DNA of 64,000 nucleotides. It comes from UJ101 sp965262705 (lineage in GTDB: Bacteria; Bacteroidota; Bacteroidia; Flavobacteriales; UJ101). The notes beneath the pieces were generated by a model that was not told the DNA's origin, searched no databases, and was given only the letters and a program-made list of their open reading frames with translations. Shown piece after piece: positions 17,079 to 26,827 of this stretch. Each line of letters starts with the position of its first letter. The stretch's first letter is position 1. The stretch lies in NCBI GenBank assembly GCA_965262705.1, contig OZ253556.1, positions 1,984,001 to 2,048,000 of the forward strand, given 5' to 3'. The translations under genes were made by a program, and so were the position numbers.

Positions 17079-17801
17079 TTATTGTAACACTTCCTTAAGC
17101 ACCTTCAAGGATTTTAAATTAAGAATATTATAATTATGCAGGTGGTAATATTTAAGAAATATCGCTAATGTTTTTTGACGATCTGAGCGGTTGATTTTTA
17201 AACTCATAACTTTTTCAAAGTCTTTTGTTGTAAAGGTTTTTATTAATTCTGTTTCTTGCAATGTACAGGTATAGATACTTTTTATAGTTACACATTTTCC
17301 TTCAAGTAAATCAAATCTATCTTGTGCATTTTGTTTATTAAAGAAAGGGAAAAAACCTAAAAAATGAGTAAGCTGCAACATGAACCAAAGGTGAAAATTA
17401 CTATAACTCCTCTCAATTTTATCAAGAAGTTCAATTGATTGACTCATAAAATTAAAAAGTATTCTATCAGGGTGTTCTTCTTTTAAAGTAAAAGTTAATA
17501 AATCGCTTAGGAAAAAAGCCATAAGAATTTTAACCGGATGCGTATGCAGTTCATGAAACAATTTATAGGCTTTACCTTCTTTAAAAATATTAAGCGATTG
17601 TTTTTTATAGCTAAATGCGGTTAAATCAATTTGTGAAAGCGGCTGTAAAATTCCTGCATAGCGATCTTTATTTCTCTTGTTTTTAATACTTTTTATAAGA
17701 TAGGATTGCAATCCAAAATCTTTTGTATATATTTTAACAATACGCGAACTTTCTCCATACTTTATTTGTTTTAGTACAATTCCCTGAGTTTGTTGATTCA
17801 T
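17079..17801 (-). CDS. recO: DNA repair protein RecO
   Basis: Recombination mediator that helps load RecA on SSB-coated single-stranded DNA. The N-terminus TQGIVLKQIKYGESSRIVKIYT is the OB-fold start typical of RecO; QSYLIKSIKNKRNKDRYAGILQPLSQIDL continues the fold, and a helical C-terminal half follows. At 240 aa the length is normal. No zinc-binding cysteine set is seen in the C-terminal half. The start lies only five bases after a strong -7 box, so the mRNA may be leaderless. Confidence 0.9.
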   Translation of the reverse strand: MNQQTQGIVLKQIKYGESSRIVKIYTKDFGLQSYLIKSIKNKRNKDRYAGILQPLSQIDLTAFSYKKQSLNIFKEGKAYKLFHELHTHPVKILMAFFLSDLLTFTLKEEHPDRILFNFMSQSIELLDKIERSYSNFHLWFMLQLTHFLGFFPFFNKQNAQDRFDLLEGKCVTIKSIYTCTLQETELIKTFTTKDFEKVMSLKINRSDRQKTLAIFLKYYHLHNYNILNLKSLKVLKEVLQ

Positions 17802-17806
17802 GGAAT

Positions 17807-17814
17807 CAAAAATA
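17807..17814 (-). promoter_or_regulatory. TAnnTTTG -7 box of recO
   Basis: On the minus strand TATTTTTG is followed by five bases and then the recO ATG. With the usual spacing, transcription would start at or next to the A of the start codon. No -33 TTG was found at the standard distance. Confidence 0.5.
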
Positions 17815-17851
17815 ACAAAATGCTTTCAAACAGATGCTTAAAAATTATTCC

Positions 17852-17993
17852 GAGACCGTTGCAGAAAACATAAAAAAGTATGAAAAGAAATCATTTAGCT
17901 TGCGCTGACTTGCAGTTAATTTTTATCGGGCGTTGCATTTCGGCAAACTCAATACAAGCATTTTTTTGCTAAAGTGCTTTTTGCAACGGTCTC
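17852..17993 (+). repeat. Dispersed repeat, 142 bp, with TSD ATTCC
   Basis: GAGACCGTTGCAGAAAACAT to TTTTTGCAACGGTCTC. It is flanked by ATTCC at 17847-17851 and 17994-17998. The internal AAACTGCTTCC...CCGGTGTTT segment is replaced by a short GCTTGCGCTGACTTGCAGTT module. Confidence 0.9.
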
Positions 17994-18025
17994 ATTCCTT
18001 TATTCTGCGCCCCTTTGATTAAGTG

Positions 18026-18055
18026 TTTTGTGTTCTCCAAATAGTCGTACCTTTG
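18026..18055 (+). promoter_or_regulatory. Promoter of the 862-aa lipoprotein gene
   Basis: TTTTG (18026-18030), 17 bases, TACCTTTG (18048-18055), then 20 bases to the ATG. Both boxes match the Bacteroidota sigma-A promoter, making this one of the clearest promoters in the window. Confidence 0.75.
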
Positions 18056-18075
18056 TGGTTGGATATAAACAATAA

Positions 18076-20664
18076 ATGATAAAAAGAATTGCTTTTTACT
18101 TGTTGTTTCTTGTAATAATTGCTTGTAAAAAAGAGAAATATGATATAATTTATCCAAAGGATTTCACTTTGGTCAGTGCCGTACCCATGAGTGCTGCCGT
18201 AATTCTTGAAACCGCTTCATTAGACCGCTTAAAAAAGAAGCTATCAACTTCTAATGCTTGGAAGGCAGCTAAAGGGTTGAACTGGCATAAAAGCACAATT
18301 GACTTTTTTACACAAATTTCAACCGTTATTCCTAGAAAAGATTATAATCAACGTTTTATAATTAGCTATGTGCTTTCAGGCGCACATAGTTTTGATTACT
18401 TGTTATTAAAATATGTAGATAACGAAGAAGCGAAAGAATATGTCAGGCGATTAAAAACAGCCTATAAAGAAAACGTTGTTACCTATGATCATGTGAATTT
18501 ATATACGATAGGGAATGAAAAAGAGCCAATGTATTTTGCCATTCATCGAAATATATTCTTACTAAGCAGAAAAAAACTATTGGTAGAAGAAGGGATTCGG
18601 CAGTTAAATGCGAAAACCTCTCTTTTACAAAATGTTGATTTTAATAAGTTATATCGATCAGCAAATCAATCTAATACGCTTAATATTTTTACTCAGTATG
18701 CGCATTTTAATGATTGGGCAAAAGAGTATCTGCCCGAAACAGAAACCGATTGGGTTAAATTTATGGCAGATGGGTCAGCGTTTGAAATTGATTTTTCTTC
18801 GGATAAAATAAAAATGAAAGGCATTACCTCTGCTGGGGTTACTAAAGCATCTTTTTTTTCTGGTTTCAATCATTTAGAACCGCATAAAAAAAATATCATA
18901 AAAGAATTACCCCTCTCAACAGCCGCCTTTTTTTATCTTTCAATGGATAATTATAAGGAATTTTTAAAAAATTATAACCGATACCTAGATGCATCAGGAA
19001 CTTTATTTAAACGTCAACAAAACTTAAAAAAGTATAAAAAATTCAATCCGGTAACTGCTTTTGAAAAATGGGTGGGAGATGAGTCGGTCGTCGCGTATTT
19101 ATCCGTACACAAGCCCAAAGTTTTAAATAAACTTTTTCTCGTTAAAGTAAAGGATAAAACAGAGGCAAAAACCACTTTAACCTCAATAGCCGCTCTGAAA
19201 AAGTCCTATCGGGGTTATGAAATCTATCAAAGTCATTATAAAAATATTTTAAAAGATGCTTTTGGGAACTATATAGATGACTCATCCTGTCAGCCGTATT
19301 TTATTTTTAAAGGAAATATAGTGGTTTTTGGTAACTCACTCGAGACTTTAAAGACCTATATTAATGATATACTACTGGAAAAATATTTTGTGAGAAACGA
19401 ATCTCACCATCGTTTTATAAAGCTGTTTGACAGTAAAGCGCATATTTTTGCTATGGGTAACGGTATAGAAGGAGTGAAGCTAATCTATTCGTTTCTTAAT
19501 GAAAAAGAGAGAGAGAATTATAAGGAAAACCAGAACTCATTGTCTAAAATAAACTATGCAGGGATTCAGTTTAATTTTGAAGCGGAAACTGGTTTTACCG
19601 AAGGGTTTATAACGACTGAAAAAGAGGGAGAAAAGCATACACTAGGCACTTTTCAGTTATGGAATCAATCGTTTAAAGGTAAAATAAAGAAAATATATCG
19701 GGTAACGAATTATAAAACCCGGCAACAAGAAGTAGTGATCGAAGATGATACCCATACGATTTACTGGATTTCTCATTCTGGGGAAAAACGATGGAAAAAG
19801 GTGCTGAATGAGTCTATTCTCGGCACGATAAATCAAATGGATATTTTTAGAAACGGACGTTTACAATTAGTATTTAACACTGCCTCTAAACTATATGTAT
19901 TAGACCAAAATGGAAAAGAAGTTCGTCCATTTCCTATCAAGCTAATTCCAAGGGCAACGGCAGGCATGGGATTATTCGATTATGATAAACGAAAGAATTA
20001 TCGAATCTTAGTGCCGCAGTTAGATAAAATGACAATGTATAACCAAGCAGGACAAATTGTTAAAGGATTTATTTATACCTTGAAAGAATTGGTTAATCGT
20101 GTACCAAAGCACATCCGGGTGAATCAGAAAGATTACCTTGTAACGGCCACGAGAGAAGGAAAAATACTTATTTTATCTCGTGTAGGAAAAGTCAGAGTAA
20201 ACGTTCCCCAAACGTTTGATATACAAGGGGATTTTAGATTTATAAGAAATAAAATAGTTTTTCAAACGAAAAATCATCAGACGATAAAAATAGATTTTAA
20301 TGGACGGGTTGCCCAGCTGAATAATAATTTAGAAGATAAATTTACGAAGTGTTTTTCCAAAGGGACGCTTCACGTATTAGAGGACAAAGTGATTTTTGAA
20401 AATAATAATCATTCCATTCGTTACGATTTAGAGGAAGCAAATAATTATAAAATAGATTATTTTGAAGATTCTAAGCAAAGCCTTTTGATCATTATCGACA
20501 ATACATTAAAACAAATCACTGCAGTTAATGAAAAGGGTAAGAGGGTATATGGTTTCCCTGTTTTTGGTGAGCAAAACGCTTATTTATATAAAGAAGGCGA
20601 TGCTTATTACATAATTACACAATCGAATATTGATAATAGTGTTATTTGTTATAAGATAGAATAA
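18076..20664 (+). CDS. Large lipoprotein of unknown function
   Basis: An 862-aa protein with a lipoprotein signal peptide (lipobox VIIAC at residues ~13-17), so it is probably anchored in the outer or inner membrane. Residues ~30-520 are a large mixed domain of a type common in Flavobacteriia; a DUF3352-like relation is possible but not certain. Residues ~540-860 contain repeated beta-rich segments (YRVTNYKTRQQEVVIEDD, LYVLDQNGKEVRPFPI, ITAVNEKGKRVYGFPVFG) that suggest a beta-propeller. No catalytic motif was recognised. It has its own promoter and is followed 59 bases later by a glycosyltransferase remnant. Confidence 0.7.
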   Translation: MIKRIAFYLLFLVIIACKKEKYDIIYPKDFTLVSAVPMSAAVILETASLDRLKKKLSTSNAWKAAKGLNWHKSTIDFFTQISTVIPRKDYNQRFIISYVLSGAHSFDYLLLKYVDNEEAKEYVRRLKTAYKENVVTYDHVNLYTIGNEKEPMYFAIHRNIFLLSRKKLLVEEGIRQLNAKTSLLQNVDFNKLYRSANQSNTLNIFTQYAHFNDWAKEYLPETETDWVKFMADGSAFEIDFSSDKIKMKGITSAGVTKASFFSGFNHLEPHKKNIIKELPLSTAAFFYLSMDNYKEFLKNYNRYLDASGTLFKRQQNLKKYKKFNPVTAFEKWVGDESVVAYLSVHKPKVLNKLFLVKVKDKTEAKTTLTSIAALKKSYRGYEIYQSHYKNILKDAFGNYIDDSSCQPYFIFKGNIVVFGNSLETLKTYINDILLEKYFVRNESHHRFIKLFDSKAHIFAMGNGIEGVKLIYSFLNEKERENYKENQNSLSKINYAGIQFNFEAETGFTEGFITTEKEGEKHTLGTFQLWNQSFKGKIKKIYRVTNYKTRQQEVVIEDDTHTIYWISHSGEKRWKKVLNESILGTINQMDIFRNGRLQLVFNTASKLYVLDQNGKEVRPFPIKLIPRATAGMGLFDYDKRKNYRILVPQLDKMTMYNQAGQIVKGFIYTLKELVNRVPKHIRVNQKDYLVTATREGKILILSRVGKVRVNVPQTFDIQGDFRFIRNKIVFQTKNHQTIKIDFNGRVAQLNNNLEDKFTKCFSKGTLHVLEDKVIFENNNHSIRYDLEEANNYKIDYFEDSKQSLLIIIDNTLKQITAVNEKGKRVYGFPVFGEQNAYLYKEGDAYYIITQSNIDNSVICYKIE

Positions 20665-20723
20665 TAAAGTGATACTTTTAGGTATAAATACGAATAATCA
20701 TTGATAATTTATATATAAATAAT

Positions 20724-21844
20724 ATGGATATACTTCATGTTTCAACTACGCATGACTGGAGAGGAGGACAAATACAAATGCTTGCCATTTACCAATTGAT
20801 GGAAGATTATTTTAAGCAAGCTATTTTATGTCCGAAAAGTTCTGTTTTAGAAAAGAAATGTATGGAAAAAGGTATTAATGTTTATACAAGTTCGCGAAGA
20901 GGAAATGTTGATTTACGATTTTCTTATGAGATATTTCAGCTCTGCAAGTTAGAAAAAACGAAGATTTTACATGTACATGATTCTATGGCATTAACACTTG
21001 CTTTATTCGTGATCTATTTATTACCTAAGGTTCAATTAATTTATTCTCGAAAGAGGAATAATAGTATCAAAAACAATTTTTTAAAACGCTGGAAGTACAA
21101 CCATCCACGGATAAGAAAGATAATCTGTGTTTCTAAGGCAGTAGAAAGCATTTTTTATCCATTGGACATAAAAAAAGAAAAACTACGAACTATTTATGAT
21201 GGTATTGCAATAAAAAAAACTTCATGTCCCAAATCACATACTTCATTACGAAAAGAATATAAATTACCAAAAAATGCTTTTATCATTGGAAATATAGCTG
21301 CTCTTACAAAACAAAAAGACCTTTTCACCTTCATATCTGCCGCTTCACCTTCATATCTGCCGCAGAAATTATGTTAAAACAGAGGTCTGATTTATATTTT
21401 TTTATTATTGGAACAGGGGAATTAAAAGATGATTTAATACGATATGCGGATTTAAAAAAGGTAAGTTCTCATTTATTTTTTATTGGTTTCAGATCGGATT
21501 CAAGAGTTCTTATGAAAACCTTTGACTTGCTTTTAATGAGTTCACAGACTGAAGGGATTCCTCTCACAATTTATGAAGCCTTTGCTGAGGAGATTCCAGT
21601 GGTTACTACAAATGCAGGGGGCATTAGCGAGGTAATAATTAATAATGAAACCGGGTTTCATACCCCTGTGAAAGATTCGCAATCGCTAGCTAAAAACGCA
21701 TTAAAAGTATTGAATGATAAAACTTTAAAATGCAAACTAACCGATAATGCACTGAACTTGGTTCACCAGAAATTCACCTTTGAAGTCATGCAAAAGAATT
21801 ATCTTCATTTTTATCATTCACTGATACAAAAAGGAGATCGTTAG
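20724..21844 (+). pseudogene. GT4-type glycosyltransferase broken by a 20-bp duplication
   Basis: Two overlapping frames (20724-21377 and 21371-21844) together encode one glycosyltransferase of the GT4/GT1 type: MDILHVSTTHDWRGGQ at the N-terminus, KQKDLFTFISAA in the middle, and SSQTEGIPLTIYEAFAEEIP plus TNAGGISEVI in the C-terminal donor-binding domain. The frame is lost at a perfect tandem duplication of 20 bases (21324-21343, 21344-21363). Removing one unit restores ...FTFISAAEIMLKQRSD... and joins both frames without any other change. The last two codons and the stop lie inside a dispersed repeat. The enzyme is probably inactive unless the tract reverts by slippage. Confidence 0.85.
21324..21363 (+). 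repeat. 20-bp perfect tandem duplication in a glycosyltransferase
   Basis: TTCACCTTCATATCTGCCGC occurs twice back to back. Twenty is not a multiple of three, so the duplication shifts the frame by two. No other lesion is seen in the gene. Confidence 0.95.
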
Positions 21845-21888
21845 CTTTGCTGACTTGAAGTTTTCAGAGTGCTTTCTGCAACGATCTC
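21834..21888. repeat. Minimal dispersed repeat, 55 bp
   Basis: GAGATCGTTAGCTTTGCTGACTT-type left end and GCAACGATCTC right end. The G-to-T/C change in the TIR is mirrored on both ends (GAGATCG/CGATCTC). It lies between the glycosyltransferase remnant and the gltD remnant and supplies the former's stop codon. Confidence 0.65.
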
Positions 21889-21893
21889 TTTTC

Positions 21894-23370
21894 TTATGAC
21901 AAATCACCTACTTCTTTGCGCGGTAGATAAGAAGTACCCATTAAGAATTTATCTACAAAATAAGCACACTCCCTTCCTTCTGAAATTGCCCAGACAATCA
22001 AAGATTGTCCCCAGTGCATGTCGCCCGCGACGAAAATGTTTTTTTTGCTCGTTTGATACGATGTATTCGTTATATAATTCCCCCGAGAGTCAGTAGCTAT
22101 ATTTAATTTTTTGATAAATTTTCTTCAGCTCCTGTAAAACCTAAAGCTAATAAAGCCAACTCACAAGGCCATTTTTCTTCGCTGCCGGGTATTTATTCGA
22201 AAACATTTTTGCCGCCGAGTTCCCTTTTCCATAATACTTTCACGGTTTTAACTGCCTTTAATTGGCCTTCCTCATCTGCTATAAATTCTTTTTTATTAAT
22301 GCTCCACTCCCGCCGGGCACCTTCTTTATGAGAAGAAGTAGTTTTTAGTCTTCTCGGAAAAAACGGCCAAGGTTGATTGGAAGGCCTTTCCACAGTTGGC
22401 TGGGCTAATAGCTCAAAGTTTATTATTGAGCGGGCACCTTGTCTATTTGCCGTGTCGATACAATCCGACTCTGTGTCTCCTCCTCCAATAACGATTACAT
22501 TTTTGCCTTTTGATGAAAGTGCTGCCCGATTTTTTTCTTCCTTTTCATAAGAAAATTCCCATTGATGGTCATTACGTTTATTTTGTTGCTTTAAGTAAGC
22601 CATTGCCTGATGTACGCCCGGTATTTCAATTCTTTTTATAGGTAATGTTCTCCTTTTGCAGATCCTCCTGAAAGGATAATGGCATCAAATTCTTCTAAAT
22701 TTTCTACCTTATAGTTTTTACCTACCTCAGTTTTAACCCTAAAGATAATTCCTTCTTCTTTTAATAATCTGATTCGGCGGTCAATAATTTTTTTCTCTAA
22801 CGTAAAGTCAGGAATTTAGTAGCGAAGCAATCTTCCTATTTTATCATCCCGTTCAAAAACGATTACCCAATGCCCTGAGCGTTTCAACTGTTGTGCGGCA
22901 GCCATAACTGCCGGTCCCCATCCTACAACAGCCACTTTTTTACCAGTTCTCTTTTGCGGAGTTTCGGGTTGTATCCATCCCTCTCTAAATCCCTTTTCTA
23001 CTAAACTCTTTTCTATGTTTTCAATCGTTACAGGCGGTTCATTAATCCCAAGTACACAGGCTTCTTCACAGGGTGCCGGGCAGAGCTTTCCTGTAAACTC
23101 AGGAAAATTATTGGTCGAATGCAGTATTTCGAGTGTCTTTTCCCATTGTTGGGTATATACATAATCATTAAAATCAGGAATTAAGTTTCCCAGCGGACAA
23201 CCGCTATGGCAGAAAGGAATCCCGCAATTCATAAAACGGGCACTTTGTTTTTCTATCTCCTCTTTTGAAAGAGGCACGGTAAATTCTTTATAATTTTGAA
23301 GGCGATCCGCCACCATATACTCTGCATCTGTTTTTCTCTCAAACTCTAAAAAACCGTTTGTTTTCACCAT
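21894..23370 (-). pseudogene. gltD: Glutamate synthase small subunit remnant
   Basis: The entire gltD can be followed on the minus strand but is broken repeatedly. Residues 1-184 (ERKTDAEYMVADRLQNYKEF, GIPFCHSGCPLGNLIPDFND, CPAPCEEACVLGI) end at a stop inside LLRY-stop-IPDFTLEKK near 22815. A frameshift follows GGSAKGEHY near 22640. A central piece (VIVIGGGDTESDCIDTANRQ, RLKTTSSHKEGARREWSI) ends at a stop near 22193. The last part (FVAGDMHWGQSLIVWAISEG) reaches the native stop at 21894-21896. At least three lesions plus substituted NAD-loop glycines (VVGWGPAVMAAAQ) show long decay. Confidence 0.92.
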
Positions 23371-23374
23371 AATA

Positions 23375-24124
23375 TTAAGCTGTTTGTATTATTTTTTCTT
23401 CATTAGCCAGGCGTTTTAATGCTTGTTTATATTCGGTTGGGATCACTTTTACGAAATTTTTAGCACTTAGTTCCCATTGATTTAAAATTTCCTTGGCAAT
23501 TTTACTATTTGTATATTTAAAATGCTTTTCTATCAATGTTCTCAATAGTTTAATATCTTCTTTTTCTACTATTTTTTCAAAATCAATTGTTTCAGGATTA
23601 CAATTTTCTTTGAAATTTTTATGCAGATCATAAACGTAGGTGATGCCTCCGCTCATGCACGCTGCAAAATTTCGTCCTGTTTCTCCCAGAACGATTACTG
23701 TCCCACCGGTCATGTATTCGCAGCCATGATCTCCAATCCCTTCTACCACTGCATCAACTCCTGAATTTCGAACAGCGAAGCGCTCGCCTGCAATTCCGTT
23801 AAAATATGCCTCCCCAGCTGTAGCCTCATATAATGCTACATTTCCTATAACAATATTTTCATGAGAAATCAACGTTGCAGTTTGAGGAACTTTTACAATA
23901 ATCTTTGCACCGGATAATCCTTTACCGATATAATCATTAGCATTTCCTTCTATGGTTAAGCGTAGTCCTTGAGTGGAAAATGCACCAAAACTTTGCCCGG
24001 CTGAGCCTTTAAAATATAGCTTTAAGGTATCTTCAGGAAGTCCTTCCTGCGCATATATTTTAGATATTTCGAAACCGTTGCAGAACACATAAAAAGGGAT
24101 GAAAAAGAAAGCATTTAGCTTCAA
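23375..24124 (-). pseudogene. gltB: Glutamate synthase large subunit, C-terminal remnant
   Basis: Only the C-terminal GXGXG beta-helix domain of the ~1500-aa GltB survives: FKGSAGQSFGAFSTQGLRL, GDHGCEYMTGGTVIVLG and TGRNFAACMSGGITYVYD. Genuine GltB sequence stops around position 24065. The N-terminal ~20 residues of the open frame (KLNAFFFIPFYVFCNGFE) are translated dispersed repeat (24071-24284). The amidotransferase and synthase domains are missing, and beyond the repeat the next gene is sucC. With gltD also broken, the GOGAT pathway is not functional from this locus. Confidence 0.92.
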
Positions 24125-24284
24125 ACTGCTTCTTTCTCAAAAAATTAAAATCCTCACAACCCAAAGGTCGCTCCGGTGTTTAATTTTTAGCTTCGCGGAC
24201 TTGCAGTTAATTTTTATTGAGCGTTGCATTTCGATAGGCTCAATACAAGCATTTTTTTGCCAAAGTACTTTTTGCTAAAGTCTC
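24071..24284 (+). repeat. Dispersed repeat at the gltB breakpoint, no TSD
   Basis: GAAACCGTTGCAGAACACAT to TTTTTGCTAAAGTCTC, 214 bp. The left flank ATTTC and right flank AGGGT do not match. Loss of the target duplication together with the missing gltB 5' region points to a deletion with one end in this element, for example recombination between two copies. Confidence 0.85.
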
Positions 24285-24371
24285 AGGGTTTTAATTTTTT
24301 ACTACGATTTCTCTTTTTTATTGTACTTTTATCGTTTGAAAATATAAAATCAGGCAATATTATTTTGAATT

Positions 24372-25562
24372 ATGAATTTACACGAATATCAAGGAAAAGA
24401 CATTCTTCATTCATTTGGTGTAAGGGTGCAACGAGGAATTGTAGCGACTACGGTAGAAGAAGCTGTTGAAGCAGCACGAAAATTAACAGAACAGACCGGC
24501 ACTTCCTGGTGGGTAGTTAAAGCACAGGTTCATGCAGGTGGTCGAGGAAAAGGAGGTGGTGTGAAACTTGCTAAATCGTTTGATGAGGTCAGGAGAATTT
24601 CCGGAGAGATTCTGGGGATGCGTTTAATAACGCCTCAAACTTCGGCTGAGGGCAAATTAGTCCATCAAATATTTATTGCGGAGGATGTTTACTATCCGGG
24701 AGAAACACCGACTGATGAATTTTATATGTCTATTTTGCTCGATCGAAAAACAGGAAAGAATATGCTTATATATTCTCCAGAAGGGGGAATGGATATAGAG
24801 ACCGTAGCAGAAAAAACGCCCCATCTTATCTTTACAGAAACGATTGATCCAACCATCGGTTTAATGCCTTTTCAGGCAAGAAAAGTGGCGTTTAATTTAG
24901 AGCTTAGTGGAGAAGCATTTAAAGAGATGGTTAAATTTGTAACGGCATTGTACACTGCTTATATAAATTCAGATTCCTCTCTTTTTGAAATAAATCCTGT
25001 GTTAAAAACTTCTGATGATAAGATTATGGCAGTAGATGCTAAAGTAACTTTAGATAATAATGCGCTATTTCGTCATAAAGACTATGTTAAACTGCGTGAT
25101 ATAAGAGAAGAAGATGCAACAGAAGTTGAAGCTGGAGGAGCCGGATTGAATTTTGTGAAGTTAGATGGAAATGTTGGCTGCATGGTTAATGGCGCCGGGC
25201 TGGCAATGTCCACTATGGATATTATTAAATTATCCGGCGGAAATCCGGCAAATTTTCTCGATGTAGGAGGAACAGCTGATGCAGAAAGGGTAGAAAAGGC
25301 TTTTCGCATTATTTTGAAGGATGAAAATGTAAAGGCTATTTTAGTGAATATTTTTGGTGGAATTGTACGATGTGATCGAGTGGCGCAGGGGGTAATTGAC
25401 GCTTACGAAAACATGGGTGATGTGATTAAAGTGCCGATTATCGTTCGACTACAGGGAACAAACGCTCAAAAAGCTAAGCAGATGATAGATGAAAGTGGAC
25501 TAAAAGTGCTTTCAGCCATTACTTTGCAAGAAGCGGCTGACCGAGTAAAAGAGGTAGTATGA
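24372..25562 (+). CDS. sucC: Succinyl-CoA synthetase (ADP-forming), beta subunit
   Basis: TCA cycle enzyme converting succinyl-CoA to succinate with nucleotide triphosphate formation. It needs the alpha subunit SucD, which is not in this window. The ATP-grasp N-terminus starts MNLHEYQGKDILHSFGV; AQVHAGGRGKGGGVKLAKS is the nucleotide-binding part, and NIFGGIVRCDRVAQGVI with RLQGTNAQKAKQMI the CoA/phosphate part. At 396 aa the length is normal. It stands alone downstream of the repeat at the gltB break. Confidence 0.96.
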   Translation: MNLHEYQGKDILHSFGVRVQRGIVATTVEEAVEAARKLTEQTGTSWWVVKAQVHAGGRGKGGGVKLAKSFDEVRRISGEILGMRLITPQTSAEGKLVHQIFIAEDVYYPGETPTDEFYMSILLDRKTGKNMLIYSPEGGMDIETVAEKTPHLIFTETIDPTIGLMPFQARKVAFNLELSGEAFKEMVKFVTALYTAYINSDSSLFEINPVLKTSDDKIMAVDAKVTLDNNALFRHKDYVKLRDIREEDATEVEAGGAGLNFVKLDGNVGCMVNGAGLAMSTMDIIKLSGGNPANFLDVGGTADAERVEKAFRIILKDENVKAILVNIFGGIVRCDRVAQGVIDAYENMGDVIKVPIIVRLQGTNAQKAKQMIDESGLKVLSAITLQEAADRVKEVV

Positions 25563-25624
25563 TTCTTTTGAGAAGAAATATAAATCCTTAATAAAATTCT
25601 CAGGCTATAGGGCATTTGTTTTAA

Positions 25625-26467
25625 ATGAATGATGATTATATAGAATATAATTTTCGAGTTAGACCGAAGGATCCTGCAGTTGAAATTCTTATTGCAGAAT
25701 TATCCCGGGTTAAATTCGATGGTTTTTTGGAGACAGAAAGCGGTATAAATGCCTATATTTTAGGAAAAAATGAGGATAAACAGCAAGTAGAAAGATTATC
25801 AATCCTACGAAACCCTGATTTTACTTTATTGTATAAACGAAAAGAAATTCCTTCAAAAAACTGGAATGAAGAGTGGGAAAAAAACTTTATCCCAATAGAG
25901 GTAGATAAAAAATGCTATATTCGGGCAGGTTTTCATGATTCCCGTCCAGAGTTTGAATATGAAGTAGTGATTGATCCTAAAATGTCATTCGGAACCGGGC
26001 ATCATGAGACTACGCATTTAATGGTGCAACAAATTCTAAATCATAATATAAGTGGGAAAACAGTGTTAGATATAGGATGTGGTACCGCTATTTTAGCAAT
26101 ATTGGCAAAGATGAAAGGCGCATCTTACGTAAGGGCATTAGACGTAGACCCTCGGGCATTTGAAAACGCGCTTGAAAATGCGAAAAAAAATAATCAGATG
26201 ATAGATATTAAGTTTGGGGGAGCAAATTTATTAACTAACGAAACTTTCGATGTAATCTTTGCTAATATTAATCGAAACGTCTTGTTAGAGGATGCAGAAC
26301 GCTATGTGAAAACATTGAACAAAGGCGGAAATTTATTTTTAAGCGGATTTTATCGTGATGATTTACCTCTTATTCGGAAAAACTTTGAGAAATATAATGC
26401 TATATTTATAAATAGTTTGGAACGAAACGAATGGAGTTTAGCCCAATTTAAAAAAGACATAAAATGA
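25625..26467 (+). CDS. prmA: Ribosomal protein L11 methyltransferase
   Basis: SAM-dependent trimethylation of ribosomal protein L11. The SAM-binding loop VLDIGCGTAILAILAKMKGA lies near residue 150, preceded by KMSFGTGHHETT and followed by FANINRNVLLED, all hallmark PrmA motifs. The length (280 aa) is normal. Its stop overlaps the clpS start by four bases (ATGA), which indicates translational coupling. Confidence 0.95.
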   Translation: MNDDYIEYNFRVRPKDPAVEILIAELSRVKFDGFLETESGINAYILGKNEDKQQVERLSILRNPDFTLLYKRKEIPSKNWNEEWEKNFIPIEVDKKCYIRAGFHDSRPEFEYEVVIDPKMSFGTGHHETTHLMVQQILNHNISGKTVLDIGCGTAILAILAKMKGASYVRALDVDPRAFENALENAKKNNQMIDIKFGGANLLTNETFDVIFANINRNVLLEDAERYVKTLNKGGNLFLSGFYRDDLPLIRKNFEKYNAIFINSLERNEWSLAQFKKDIK

Positions 26468-26739
26468 GTACAACCATTAAAGAGCAGGAAGAAACTTCAG
26501 TAATTGAACAAAAAACAAATCAGCATAAGATTATTCTTTACAATGATGATTTCAATACTTTTGATTTTGTTATTCAGGCGTTAATTGAAGTTTGCGAGCA
26601 TGAACCGAGGCAAGCTGACCAATGTACAATGCTTACTCATTATCGAGGTAAATGTGAAATTAAGTCTGGAGAGTGGAACGAATTAGAACCTCTTTGTTTA
26701 GAATTATTACGCCGAGGACTAAGTGCTGAGTTAGCATAG
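26464..26739 (+). CDS. clpS: ATP-dependent Clp protease adaptor ClpS
   Basis: Binds ClpA and delivers N-end-rule substrates to ClpAP. The 91-aa product has the ClpS core: KIILYNDDFNTFDFVIQAL, with the acidic DD pair of the substrate pocket, then VCEHEPRQADQCTMLTHYRGKCEIKSG and the ClpA contact region. The start overlaps prmA by four bases, forming a two-gene unit. Confidence 0.95.
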   Translation: MSTTIKEQEETSVIEQKTNQHKIILYNDDFNTFDFVIQALIEVCEHEPRQADQCTMLTHYRGKCEIKSGEWNELEPLCLELLRRGLSAELA

Positions 26740-26748
26740 TAGTATATT

Positions 26749-26824
26749 GAGACCTTTAACTTAGGCTGACTTTAGCTTTGCTGACTTTCAGTTCAGTTAA
26801 TAGAGTGCTTTTTGAAAGGGTCTC
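26749..26824. repeat. Short dispersed repeat, 76 bp
   Basis: GAGACCTTTAACTTAGG to TTTTTGAAAGGGTCTC, with CTGACTTTAGCTTTGCTGAC in the middle. The flanks ATATT and AGATT agree only in part. It separates the convergent clpS and GNAT-like genes. Confidence 0.7.
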
Positions 26825-26827
26825 AGA

